The translations under genes and the position numbers were made by a program. From G965267425 sp965267425 (lineage in GTDB: Bacteria > Bacteroidota > Bacteroidia > Flavobacteriales_E > Vicingaceae), in contig OZ253959.1 of assembly GCA_965267425.1 (NCBI GenBank), positions 2,108,001-2,172,000 on the forward strand: a stretch of 64,000 nucleotides of DNA, given 5' to 3'. Under the pieces are notes generated by a model, which was not told the DNA's origin, searched no databases, and saw nothing but the letters and a program-made list of their open reading frames with translations. This document shows, piece after piece, positions 35,555 to 43,529 of the stretch. Positions within the stretch are counted from its first letter, which is position 1. Each line of letters starts with the position of its first letter.

Positions 35555-36103
35555 TCAATTGATTTTTCCGGTCTCAGCCCAGTGAACAATTTTCTCATCC
35601 AACGGATCTACTGAAGAGGGGAATCCTTTAATCCAATTGCCATTTTCGTCAATCAAAAATTTAAAGAAATTCCATTCTACCTGTAAATCCCCGACTTGAT
35701 TTTGTGAGCTATTCATAAGCCATTGATAAACCGGGTCGATGTCATCACCTTTAATATTCACTTTAGACATCATTTGAAATGTGACGTGAAAATTAGCACT
35801 GCAAAAATTTTGAATTTCTTCATTGCTTCCAGGCTCCTGTTTTCCAAAATCATTACAAGGAAACCCTAAAATAACCAATCCCTGATCCTTAAATGTTTCA
35901 TGTAACTCTTGCAGCCCTTTATATTGAGGTGTAAATCCGCATTCAGACGCTACATTTACCACCAGGACTTTCTTCCCTTTTAATTGAGAAAAGTCGAAAT
36001 TCTCATTATCAATAGTGGTTGATGTAAGATTATGAAATTCAGATTGAGCCATGAGACTGGAAGTTGAAAATAAGGTTAGAATAATAAATGAAAGGATTTT
36101 CAT
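35555..36103 (-). CDS. Periplasmic glutathione peroxidase-type thiol peroxidase
   Basis: A 182-residue GPx-family peroxidase with an added signal peptide (residues 1-20, LSFIILTLFSTSSLMAQ), so it acts in the periplasm. The catalytic tetrad is present: Cys55 in VNVASECGFT, Gln89 in NDFGKQEPG, and Trp-Asn in QVEWNFFKF. The usual CNQFG is CNDFG here, leaving the catalytic Gln intact. The peroxidatic residue is Cys, not selenocysteine; bacterial enzymes of this type mostly use thioredoxin-like donors. I chose ATG 36103 since it opens the signal peptide; a frame extension to 36175 would overlap the ccmB start. It is divergent from ccmB and 1 base upstream of bshB1. Confidence 0.9.
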   Translation of the reverse strand: MKILSFIILTLFSTSSLMAQSEFHNLTSTTIDNENFDFSQLKGKKVLVVNVASECGFTPQYKGLQELHETFKDQGLVILGFPCNDFGKQEPGSNEEIQNFCSANFHVTFQMMSKVNIKGDDIDPVYQWLMNSSQNQVGDLQVEWNFFKFLIDENGNWIKGFPSSVDPLDEKIVHWAETGKIN

Positions 36104-36140
36104 GACAGGAACAAAAATGCTAAAAATTAATTTATAAATG

Positions 36141-36148
36141 TAGCTTTG
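36141..36148 (+). promoter_or_regulatory. Predicted -7 box of the ccm operon
   Basis: TAGCTTTG, an exact TAnnTTTG. It covers the TTG at 36146 that could be read as the ccmB start, arguing for the GTG at 36164 instead. No TTG -33 at the right distance. Confidence 0.4.
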
Positions 36149-36163
36149 TACAAAGTAAATGAG

Positions 36164-36817
36164 GTGCTCAATCAAGCAAAAATATTGATATTAAAGGAGT
36201 TCCAACTTGAGTGGAGAAACAAATATTCGCTTTATTCCATTTTGGTCTATATTGCCTCTACTCTATTCATTACCTATCTTTCTTTCAAAGACATTTGTTC
36301 AACGTCTACATGGAATGCCCTGTTTTTTATCATTCTTTTATTTATTGCTGTAAACGCAGTGATAAAATCATTTTCAGGTCATTCCAGAAGTGAGCGATTA
36401 TACCTCTATACGCTTGTTTCTCCTCAATCCATCATATTATCCAAAATAGTCTATCACTGGATAACTTTAAGTGTCTATGCATTGATTTCTTTGGTTATTC
36501 TCAATGGTCTTTTTCCATTAACAATGAAACACCCTGGTTGGTTCATTGGCATTCTTATGTTAACCACATTGGGAATTTCGGCCCTCTTTACTTTCATATC
36601 ATCGTTATCGGGAGACTCTGCGAATCAATCTGTTTTGGTGGCCATTTTGAGTTTTCCATTAATTATTCCACTGATGTTGACGGTGATTGCTTTATCAATT
36701 CAAGCCATTGAAGGAGTTCAATCAAATTTCTCTACCAATCTTGCCATTTTAGGTGCTTTGGATGTCATCAATTTGGTCTTTGCATACCTTTTATTTCCTT
36801 ACCTTTGGACCGATTGA
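36164..36817 (+). CDS. ccmB: Haem exporter protein CcmB
   Basis: A 217-residue inner-membrane protein with six hydrophobic helices, the permease half of the CcmAB transporter in System I cytochrome c maturation. The N-terminus VLNQAKILILKEFQLEWRNKY and the GHSRSERLYLYTLVSP loop near residue 76 are family traits. GTG 36164 places Met-Leu-Asn at the usual family start; an alternative TTG (36146) sits inside the predicted -7 box. ccmA, the ATPase, is not adjacent and not in the window. It is the first gene of a packed operon, with 1 base to ccmC. Confidence 0.85.
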   Translation: MLNQAKILILKEFQLEWRNKYSLYSILVYIASTLFITYLSFKDICSTSTWNALFFIILLFIAVNAVIKSFSGHSRSERLYLYTLVSPQSIILSKIVYHWITLSVYALISLVILNGLFPLTMKHPGWFIGILMLTTLGISALFTFISSLSGDSANQSVLVAILSFPLIIPLMLTVIALSIQAIEGVQSNFSTNLAILGALDVINLVFAYLLFPYLWTD

Positions 36818-36818
36818 T

Positions 36819-37487
36819 ATGACTATGAACAATTGGTGGAAATACCTCTCCATTGTATTGATTATTTACAGTTTAATTGCCGGATTAACAAGCGAAGTTC
36901 CGCGTCTCGCAATACTGCACGAAACCATTCGTAACCTTTACTTTCACGTGACCATGTGGTTTACGATGATCGCGTTGTTTGTGTATTCTTTAGTTCATAG
37001 TTTTAAGTATTTATCCAATGGGAATATACTTCATGATACCAAAGCCGGAGAAGCTGTTCATGCTGCCTTATTATTTGGATTCCTTGGTATTCTCACGGGT
37101 TCTGTATGGGCTAAATTCACATGGGGTGATTGGTGGACCAATGATGTGAAGTTAAATGGAGCTGCCATATCCGTATTGGCTTATCTGGCTTATATAATTC
37201 TCAGAGGTTCACTGGAAGATCAGACAAAAAGAGCTCGATTTGCTGCGGTGTACAACATATTTGCATTTGCCATGATGCTCACATTCATTTTTGTACTTCC
37301 AAGAATGACGGATTCATTGCATCCCGGAAATGGCGGTAACCCTGCTTTTAACACTTATGATTTAAATGATACCATGCGCTGGATATTTTATCCTGCTGTG
37401 CTTGGTTGGATATTATTTGGATTCTGGATTACTCAATTACGAGTTCGAATAAATCAATTGGAACACAAAGATGAAGAACATGAATAA
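36819..37487 (+). CDS. ccmC: Haem-handling protein CcmC
   Basis: A 222-residue, six-helix inner-membrane protein of the CcmC/CcsA haem-handling family, which presents haem to CcmE. The tryptophan-rich periplasmic loop is WGDWWTND at residues 102-109, and conserved histidines are in LHETIRNLYFH (helix 2 side) and DSLHPGN. The start at 36819 (MTMNNWWKYL), one base after the ccmB stop, is preferred to an upstream in-frame ATG at 36753 inside ccmB. The order ccmB-C-D-E-F is typical for Bacteroidota. Confidence 0.92.
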   Translation: MTMNNWWKYLSIVLIIYSLIAGLTSEVPRLAILHETIRNLYFHVTMWFTMIALFVYSLVHSFKYLSNGNILHDTKAGEAVHAALLFGFLGILTGSVWAKFTWGDWWTNDVKLNGAAISVLAYLAYIILRGSLEDQTKRARFAAVYNIFAFAMMLTFIFVLPRMTDSLHPGNGGNPAFNTYDLNDTMRWIFYPAVLGWILFGFWITQLRVRINQLEHKDEEHE

Positions 37488-37689
37488 ATTGCGAAACTTT
37501 GTTGTGCTTTTGGCAATTTGGCTTGCTAATCCCGTTTTTGCCCAAAATGATATTGAAATGGCGGATATGTTTATGCAAAATGGCAAAATTTACGTCGTTT
37601 TGGCTGTAATTGTTATTATTTTTGCAGGTATATCCATTTATCTGATTTCACTGGATAAAAAACTGCGAAAATTGGAAAAATCGCAATGA
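37471..37689 (+). CDS. CcmD-like small membrane protein
   Basis: A 72-residue protein with a signal-like N-terminal hydrophobic stretch (VVLLAIWLANPVFAQ), the segment MADMFMQNGKIYVVLAVIVIIFAGISIYLISLDKKLRKLEK and a basic C-terminus, the arrangement of Bacteroidota CcmD-type proteins. CcmD helps release holo-CcmE from CcmABC. It overlaps the end of ccmC by 17 bases (or 8 if the ATG at 37480 is used) and ccmE by 4. The position between ccmC and ccmE supports the call more than the sequence does. Confidence 0.75.
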   Translation: MKNMNKLRNFVVLLAIWLANPVFAQNDIEMADMFMQNGKIYVVLAVIVIIFAGISIYLISLDKKLRKLEKSQ

Positions 37690-38093
37690 AGAAATTACAC
37701 CTCATAGGAATTGCCTTAATTGCATTGGTCATCATGGTCATTCTAAGCACCATTACTGATTCGACCACTTATACTGATTTTGCCGAAGCTTCAGATCATC
37801 CAGGCAAGACGTTTCAAGTAGTAGGCACCTTAAGTGAAGGAAAAGAAATTTCTTACGACCCTGATGTGAATGCTAACTTGTTCACTTTTTATATGATTGA
37901 TAAAAATGGACAAGAGCAAAAGGTTTATTATCCTGGCACGAAACCTCAGGATTTCGAAAGATCAGACCAAATTGTTATAACCGGTCGTATGACGGAAGAA
38001 GGCTTTCAAGCATCTAAATTGTTGCTAAAGTGTCCTTCTAAATATAACAACGGAGAAGAATTAAAGTCTTACACTGCTACGGCAGAAACTTAA
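37686..38093 (+). CDS. ccmE: Haem chaperone CcmE, CxxxY type
   Basis: A 135-residue protein anchored by one N-terminal helix (residues 4-22) with a periplasmic OB-fold. CcmE carries haem bound covalently to a His in HxxxY in most proteobacteria. Here the corresponding motif is C116-P-S-K-Y120 (LLLKCPSKYNNGEE), so Cys replaces His. The Cys form is known from archaea and some delta-proteobacteria, the so-called System I*. The rest (DHPGKTFQVVGTL, DIxG-like strands, VYYPGTKPQDF) is ordinary. ATGA overlap with ccmD at 37686; 4 bases to ccmF. Confidence 0.88.
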   Translation: MKKLHLIGIALIALVIMVILSTITDSTTYTDFAEASDHPGKTFQVVGTLSEGKEISYDPDVNANLFTFYMIDKNGQEQKVYYPGTKPQDFERSDQIVITGRMTEEGFQASKLLLKCPSKYNNGEELKSYTATAET

Positions 38094-38097
38094 ATAA

Positions 38098-40521
38098 ATG
38101 GAAATTCATTATCCGGGAGAGCATCTTCTTCCAGGTTCCATTGGACACATTTTTGTGATATTGGCCTTTGTGTCATGCCTATTTGCCGTTTGGAGTTTTT
38201 ACCAGTCAGACAAGCATCTTGATAGTCCTTCCTGGTTAAAATTATCCGGCATATTTTACAACATTCACTTTATTTCCATAGTGGGAATTATTGCCAGTTT
38301 GTTCTACATCATCTTTAATCACTACTATGAGTACACCTATGCGTACAATCATAGTTCGGATGAATTACCATTACGCTATATATTTTCATGTTTTTGGGAG
38401 GGACAAGAAGGAAGTTTCTTACTCTGGGCATTCTGGAATGGCATATTGGGATTGATCCTGATGACCTTTAACAAATACCAAATTCGGGCGGTCATGGCTA
38501 TCTTTTGCAGTGTGCAGGTATTTATTCTGTCCATGTTGCTTGGCGTATATCCGTTTGGTCTTCAAATAGGTAGCGACCCCTTTTCATTGCTCAGGGAAAA
38601 TCCGGAGATGGCTTCTGCCCCCATTTTTACCTATGTCAATTACACATCAATGATCAATGGCACTGGGCTAAATCCGTTGCTTCAAAATTATTGGATGACC
38701 ATTCATCCTCCAACGCTTTTTTTAGGATTTGCAGCATTGCACGTTCCTTTTTCTTTTGCCATGGCCAGTTTGTGGAAAAAAGATTTCATTCAATGGTTAA
38801 AGCCTGCCATGCCTTGGTTCCTTTTTGGAGTTATGATATTGGGAACAGGTATATTAATGGGAGGAGCTTGGGCGTACGAAGCTTTGAGTTTTGGTGGCTT
38901 TTGGGCATGGGATCCGGTAGAAAACGCTTCATTGGTTCCTTGGATGGTACTTGTTGGTGCTCTTCATCTTGCCTTAATTAACTTGCGTAAAAAAGACAAT
39001 CCGACCTCTCTGTTTAGCACCTATCTTCTTACCATACTGTCTTTTATCCTTGTTCTTTATTCAACCTATTTGACCCGGAGTGGTATTTTAGGAGAATCTT
39101 CGGTCCATTCTTTCGCGGATGGTCTACCGGGCCAATTGATTGTGATGCTAGCTGTTTTTATTGTTTGGCCAGTTGCGCTGTTATTTTTCAATTACAAAAA
39201 CATTTCCCAAACATCCGCCAAAGAAGAAGAAAATAGTTCAAGTCGTGAATTCTGGATGTTCATTGGTTCAGTAGTGTTGTTTGTAGCAGCATTTCAAATC
39301 ATTGTATCCACATCCCTACCCGTCATCAATGCCATTTTTGGAACCAATTATGCACCACCGGAAGATGTGATTCAACATTACCATTCCTGGCAGATTCCAT
39401 TTGCGGTGATTATAACATTTTTAATGGCGGTTGCCCAATTCTTCAATTACAATAAAACCAATCGCAAAAATTTCTTTAGAAAAATAACCTGGTCATTTGT
39501 GATATCTTTTTCCGTATCCATTTTGTTGCTTGTCCTTTTGAAATTTGATCATTTCTTCTTGAATTTGCTGTTGTTCACTTCCTTATTTGCTCTTTTGGCA
39601 AATTCAGATTACTTGTTGAGAATTCTCAATGGGAAAATCAAGCACGGTGGAGCTTCCATTTCTCATGCCGGTTTTGCCTTGTTGGTTTTGGGTGCTCTGA
39701 TTTCCACAGGAAAAATGGATATCATTTCGCAAAACACATCTGGTGTTGACATCAATATGAAAGGCGAAGGCAACGTCAATCAAAAAAATATTTTGCTTGC
39801 CGAGAATGATACTTTGCCCATGGGAGATTACAAGGTGGTTTATGAAGGAAGTGAAAAGAAAGGAATCAATATTTACTATCGGGTTCGTTACCTCCAGGAA
39901 ACCGATACAGGTTTGAAAACTTCATTTACACTAAATCCGTTAATCCAAACGAATAAATTAATGGGTAATGTACCAGAGCCTGATACACGACATTTCTGGG
40001 ATAAAGATATTTTCACCCATATCACTTACGCAGATTTGGAAAGATTTGAGGAAAATGCTGAGGACGAATATTTATCTGGAGATACCCTTGAATTGTCAAC
40101 GGGCGATTCCACTTATACCTCTTCATGCATTATTGAGGTAGGTGAAATTGTAAAAGAAATAGACAAAGAACAATATGGTTTACAGGAATCAGATTTGGCC
40201 ATAGGTGTCAATATTAATGCCTTTCATAAAGATGGAAGAGAATCAAATATTATGCCTGTGTTGGTTATTCGAGGAAATGAATTGTTCTCCATGTTGACAG
40301 AAATGGAACAATTCGGATTGCGATTCACATTTGCCAGGTTGAATCCTTCAACTGGAAAAATTAAATTGATTATTGAAGAAAAGAAAAGCAATGGAAATGA
40401 TTTTATCATTATGCAAGCCATGGTTTTTCCATATATAAATCTACTTTGGACAGGTTGTTTGATTATGGTCCTTGGTATTTTCATTTCTATTTACACCAGA
40501 GTAAAACGAAATCGTTCCTGA
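38098..40521 (+). CDS. ccmF: Cytochrome c haem lyase CcmF
   Basis: An 807-residue polytopic inner-membrane protein that attaches haem to apocytochrome c. The WWD-type periplasmic loop is GGAWAYEALSFGGFWAWDPVENASLVPW, beginning near residue 254. Other family traits are CFWEGQEGSFLLWAFWN near residue 98, NPLLQNYWMTIHPPTLFLGF near 196 (conserved His) and SIAHAGFA-like SISHAGFALLVLG near 518. After about residue 540 a large periplasmic stretch of some 240 residues follows before a last helix at about 777-800, so the protein is longer than the ~650 residues of proteobacterial CcmF. ccmG, ccmH and ccmI do not follow; thiol reduction of apocytochrome must be encoded elsewhere or done differently. 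Confidence 0.9.
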   Translation: MEIHYPGEHLLPGSIGHIFVILAFVSCLFAVWSFYQSDKHLDSPSWLKLSGIFYNIHFISIVGIIASLFYIIFNHYYEYTYAYNHSSDELPLRYIFSCFWEGQEGSFLLWAFWNGILGLILMTFNKYQIRAVMAIFCSVQVFILSMLLGVYPFGLQIGSDPFSLLRENPEMASAPIFTYVNYTSMINGTGLNPLLQNYWMTIHPPTLFLGFAALHVPFSFAMASLWKKDFIQWLKPAMPWFLFGVMILGTGILMGGAWAYEALSFGGFWAWDPVENASLVPWMVLVGALHLALINLRKKDNPTSLFSTYLLTILSFILVLYSTYLTRSGILGESSVHSFADGLPGQLIVMLAVFIVWPVALLFFNYKNISQTSAKEEENSSSREFWMFIGSVVLFVAAFQIIVSTSLPVINAIFGTNYAPPEDVIQHYHSWQIPFAVIITFLMAVAQFFNYNKTNRKNFFRKITWSFVISFSVSILLLVLLKFDHFFLNLLLFTSLFALLANSDYLLRILNGKIKHGGASISHAGFALLVLGALISTGKMDIISQNTSGVDINMKGEGNVNQKNILLAENDTLPMGDYKVVYEGSEKKGINIYYRVRYLQETDTGLKTSFTLNPLIQTNKLMGNVPEPDTRHFWDKDIFTHITYADLERFEENAEDEYLSGDTLELSTGDSTYTSSCIIEVGEIVKEIDKEQYGLQESDLAIGVNINAFHKDGRESNIMPVLVIRGNELFSMLTEMEQFGLRFTFARLNPSTGKIKLIIEEKKSNGNDFIIMQAMVFPYINLLWTGCLIMVLGIFISIYTRVKRNRS

Positions 40522-40522
40522 C

Positions 40523-41461
40523 ATGATAAATATTTCCTCAATAGATGTAGATGAACTGGCTAAGATTCTGGAACAGGAAGACGAGCAAGGGTTATACAGG
40601 AAGAAAGCCAGCAATCCTAATTCTGAAAAACTGCGTGAACTTTTAAAGGAAGGAAGCGGTTATGATCAATTTGAAAATAAAAGTGTTCTGGGAATTGACA
40701 TTTACCAATACAGTCAATTTCATGAATTGGAGCAAACCATGGTTCCTTTTTTGTTCCAATTGATTTATAAAAAGGTAGCATCTCTTTGCTTAGAAAAAGC
40801 CGGGTTTATCTTTCAAAAATATGAAGTAGAGGATTTTTCAAAACAATTCATCAATACAGGAGATGGAGGATTTCAAATATTTGAAACGCCTTTACATTCT
40901 GTTGTTTATGCCCTTCATTTTGAAATGATTGTTCGCTATTACAATGCATTTCAATTTTATCCTAAGCTCAGAAATTTGATTGGCCCATTGAATTTAAGGT
41001 ATGCCATGACTCGGGATAAAGTCTTTCGGCTTGATGAGAATTTTTATGGCCCAAGTATCATCAGCAATAATCGAATTTTAAGCAAAGATTCCTTGAATCG
41101 ATTTTTAATTGATGAAAACACATTCAATTGGTTTATGCTGCATATGAGTGGTCCGGAAAACCTGCAATTCATTTCCATTGATGAAATACGAAAAATGAAG
41201 GGATTTGAGGACTACACCTGGAATATGGATCAGAATAATGAATCTGTATTCCCGCAAAAAATGGACTTTGATCCTGAGAAAAGAAGAATCATTAGCACGG
41301 ATATTCAGAAAATTGGCACTATCCATGCGAAAAATACTGCACATTCCATTTACAATTTACACTTGCAATACATTGGTGGAATTCAAGGGTTTGGAGAAGG
41401 AGAAAATACTTCCATTATTACCTTTTCACTTGGAAATCTTAACACCTCCGGTATCAGCTAA
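40523..41461 (+). CDS. Divergent class III nucleotide cyclase-like protein
   Basis: A 312-residue cytoplasmic protein. Residues about 55-215 follow the class III cyclase layout: SVLGIDIYQYSQF (first metal-Asp strand), FINTGDGGFQIFETPLHSVVYALHF (the GDG hairpin with the second Asp), LNLRYAMTRDKVF, then FYGPSIISNNRILSKDSLNRFLIDENTF, matching the YGxxVNxAARL...ISEETY block. The Arg of the transition-state pair is kept, but the Asn four residues before it is Ile, so turnover is uncertain. The C-terminal 100 residues match nothing I know. It starts one base after ccmF and its TAA shares a base with the next ATG, so it belongs to the ccm operon. Cyclase, pseudo-cyclase sensor, or effector all remain possible. 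Confidence 0.5.
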   Translation: MINISSIDVDELAKILEQEDEQGLYRKKASNPNSEKLRELLKEGSGYDQFENKSVLGIDIYQYSQFHELEQTMVPFLFQLIYKKVASLCLEKAGFIFQKYEVEDFSKQFINTGDGGFQIFETPLHSVVYALHFEMIVRYYNAFQFYPKLRNLIGPLNLRYAMTRDKVFRLDENFYGPSIISNNRILSKDSLNRFLIDENTFNWFMLHMSGPENLQFISIDEIRKMKGFEDYTWNMDQNNESVFPQKMDFDPEKRRIISTDIQKIGTIHAKNTAHSIYNLHLQYIGGIQGFGEGENTSIITFSLGNLNTSGIS

Positions 41462-41988
41462 TGAATAAAGTTGTTATTCTATTTGTTTTCTTATCTGGAT
41501 GCATGTATGGTCAGCAAGATTCGATAAGATTATGGACAAGTGATACTAGTTTTTCACAGCAAAAGGTATTTTATCAAGATACCGTTGTACCAGATTTTGG
41601 CAAAAAATTCGCTTATTATGATCGAGATTTCACAAAGAAAGCAGCGGAATTCAATTTTTTTAATGGAAGAGTTTATGGCCTGTACAAAGCCTATTATGAA
41701 AATGGTACATTAATGGAATACGGAGTCATGTCAAATGGAAAATTCAATGGTGAATGGACATTGCAGAATGAGTTTGGAGTGATATCTATTAAAGGAAAGT
41801 ACAAATACGGTGTAAAACATGGATATTGGGCTCTTCGTTACAAAAATTGCTTCGGAAAATACAAAGAAGGGAAAATCAACGGCACTTGGAAGTGCTACGA
41901 AAACGGCCAGGTTATTTCCAAAATTCACTACAAAAACGGAGAATTGGACAAGGTAATGTTCAAACCTGAGGATAATTCAACTAACTGA
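41461..41988 (+). CDS. YwqK/MORN-like repeat protein, probably exported
   Basis: A 175-residue protein. The N-terminus (MNKVVILFVFLSGCMYGQ) is a signal sequence with LSGC resembling a lipobox, so a lipoprotein is possible. Residues about 70-165 hold four or five repeats of about 20 residues with the pattern G.YK.YYENG.L...G....G.(W/Y), as in MORN/YwqK antitoxin-like proteins. These repeats mediate protein or membrane contacts; no enzymatic function is expected. One-base overlap with the gene before (TAATG) and with the S4 gene after (TGATG) places it in the same operon. Confidence 0.7.
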   Translation: MNKVVILFVFLSGCMYGQQDSIRLWTSDTSFSQQKVFYQDTVVPDFGKKFAYYDRDFTKKAAEFNFFNGRVYGLYKAYYENGTLMEYGVMSNGKFNGEWTLQNEFGVISIKGKYKYGVKHGYWALRYKNCFGKYKEGKINGTWKCYENGQVISKIHYKNGELDKVMFKPEDNSTN

Positions 41989-42203
41989 TGCAACAAATCG
42001 AATTTAGTCTGACTTCTGAATACATAGAATTAATGAAACTGTTGAAACTAACAGGAGTGGCTTCTTCAGGTGGTGAAGCTAAAAATCTGATTGTTTCAGG
42101 AGCAGTTTCTGTCAATGGTGAACCCACACAAGTAAAGAGACTTAAAATTCGACAAGGAGATAGTGTTACTAGTAACGAATTTCGAATTTCGATTAGTAAA
42201 TAG
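41988..42203 (+). CDS. Small S4-domain RNA-binding protein
   Basis: A 71-residue protein made of one S4 domain (LMKLLKLTGVASSGGEAKNLIVSGAVSVNGEP..VKRLKIRQGDSV), close in form to the YbcJ/YaaA group of stand-alone S4 proteins. It should bind structured RNA, perhaps rRNA. It shares its start with the stop of the YwqK-like gene (TGATG at 41986-41990) and ends the ccm transcript 8 bases from the convergent aminotransferase gene. No terminator is visible between the two. Confidence 0.85.
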   Translation: MQQIEFSLTSEYIELMKLLKLTGVASSGGEAKNLIVSGAVSVNGEPTQVKRLKIRQGDSVTSNEFRISISK

Positions 42204-42211
42204 AATAACGA

Positions 42212-43048
42212 CTACAAGTTATTCAAGGCTTCAACCAGTTTTTCCGAAAAAGTATGGTAATACCTGTTTTTATCAAATGCACCTACCCAAGATATTCCTG
42301 TGACCACATTGGTTAAAAACAATTCTGAACATTTGTCCAAAGATTCAGGTGTAATGGAAGTTTCAACAACCCCCACATTTATCTTTTTTGCCAAAGCAAT
42401 GATTTGTTTTCTCATCACGCCATTAACACACCCGGAAGTTATATCTGGTGTATATAGGACACCATCTATCAGTAAAAACACATTGGAAGAGATAGCCTCT
42501 GCAATTAATCCTTTGGTATTTAACAACAAACAATCATCATATTGATTCTTTTGTGCGTAAATACCTGCAAGCACCTGAACTTGTCTTGCCAAGGTTTTAT
42601 CTGCTGATAATTTATTTACGGTAATCGCGATATCGTCATAAACACCAATGGTTAACCCTTCAGCGTTCATTTCATACGCATTTTTATCCAGCGTGGTTAA
42701 TTCAATGATGTATGAAAAATGTAGGTTTTCCGGAGCATAATATCCACCAGGGTTTCTAAAACAAGTAATTCTGCACCTACCTCCTTGTTCCACTCCATTT
42801 TTTGCTGCTAATTCAACTATTTGGGCTTCAATGTTTCCTAAAGAGAACGATGAATCAATCGACATTTCCAGGTTGGTTAATCCATGGATAAGTCTGGCAA
42901 AATGATCAGCTAAAAAAACAGGTTTTCCATTGATCAATCGTAGGGTTTCAAATACACCATCTCCATACCGAAATGCCCTATTCTCAACACTCAAAGCACA
43001 TTTAGACGCTTCGAGAATACGTCCATTGATATTTACATACTTAGCCAT
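42212..43048 (-). CDS. Class IV PLP aminotransferase (aminodeoxychorismate lyase / branched-chain type)
   Basis: A 278-residue fold-type IV PLP enzyme. N-terminal MAKYVNINGRILE...NRAFRYGDGVFETLRL is the conserved start; the PLP lysine is in NKLSADKTLARQ near residue 150; the phosphate-site segment is LIAEAISSNVFLLIDG near 187; and the C-terminal SGCVNGVMRKQII and FLTNVVTGISWV are typical. Within the family, PabC (4-amino-4-deoxychorismate lyase, folate), IlvE and D-amino-acid transaminase cannot be separated safely by eye; the length and RYGDGVFET favour PabC-like. It overlaps gmhB by 8 bases, last gene of the parE operon. Confidence 0.82.
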   Translation of the reverse strand: MAKYVNINGRILEASKCALSVENRAFRYGDGVFETLRLINGKPVFLADHFARLIHGLTNLEMSIDSSFSLGNIEAQIVELAAKNGVEQGGRCRITCFRNPGGYYAPENLHFSYIIELTTLDKNAYEMNAEGLTIGVYDDIAITVNKLSADKTLARQVQVLAGIYAQKNQYDDCLLLNTKGLIAEAISSNVFLLIDGVLYTPDITSGCVNGVMRKQIIALAKKINVGVVETSITPESLDKCSELFLTNVVTGISWVGAFDKNRYYHTFSEKLVEALNNL

Positions 43049-43529
43049 TCAACCAATTGGTAATAATCTGTTCAATGTTTTGATTGGATTCGATTTGGAC
43101 TCCCTTAATTCCAACCTTTTCCGCAGCAAGGATATCCCTTTCTCTATCGCCAATCATCAAAGATAATTCTGTATTTACCTTAAATCTGGCAACTATTTTT
43201 TCAAACAATGATGAACCCGGTTTTCTACACAAGCAGGCTGAAACATCCGAATGATGTGGGCAATAATAAATAGCATCTACTTTAATTCCTTCTTTTTGAA
43301 ATTCCTTAAGCATAAATGAATGTACAGCTTTTACATCTTCATGTGTATACAACCCCTTGGCAATTCCCCCTTGATTCGTAACCACAAATATCATGATTCC
43401 CTTTTCCGTTACTTTTTTCAGTGACGGCATCAATCCCGGAAGAATATCAAAATCATCAACTTGAAAAACATATCGACCTTTTTCCTGATTAATGACGCCA
43501 TCGCGATCTAAAAAAAGTGCCTGGTTCAT
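43041..43529 (-). CDS. gmhB: D,D-heptose 1,7-bisphosphate phosphatase GmhB-type HAD protein
   Basis: A 162-residue HAD phosphatase for the ADP-heptose branch of lipopolysaccharide core synthesis. Motif I is FLDRDGVIN (residues 6-14), motif II FVVTNQGGIA, and motif III/IV MIGDRERDILAA. The zinc loop that marks GmhB is CPHHSDVSACLCRKP (CxH ... CxC). I use ATG 43529, the family start; a 31-codon frame extension lies within the rhomboid gene. Start and rhomboid stop share a base. Histidinol-phosphatase and other small HADs of the same subfamily are possible, but the zinc loop and length favour GmhB. Confidence 0.88.
   Translation of the reverse strand: MNQALFLDRDGVINQEKGRYVFQVDDFDILPGLMPSLKKVTEKGIMIFVVTNQGGIAKGLYTHEDVKAVHSFMLKEFQKEGIKVDAIYYCPHHSDVSACLCRKPGSSLFEKIVARFKVNTELSLMIGDRERDILAAEKVGIKGVQIESNQNIEQIITNWLNG

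Noticed and set aside
42204..42211. Terminator between the S4 gene and the aminotransferase gene
   Set aside because: Only 8 bases lie between the stops and no hairpin is present.
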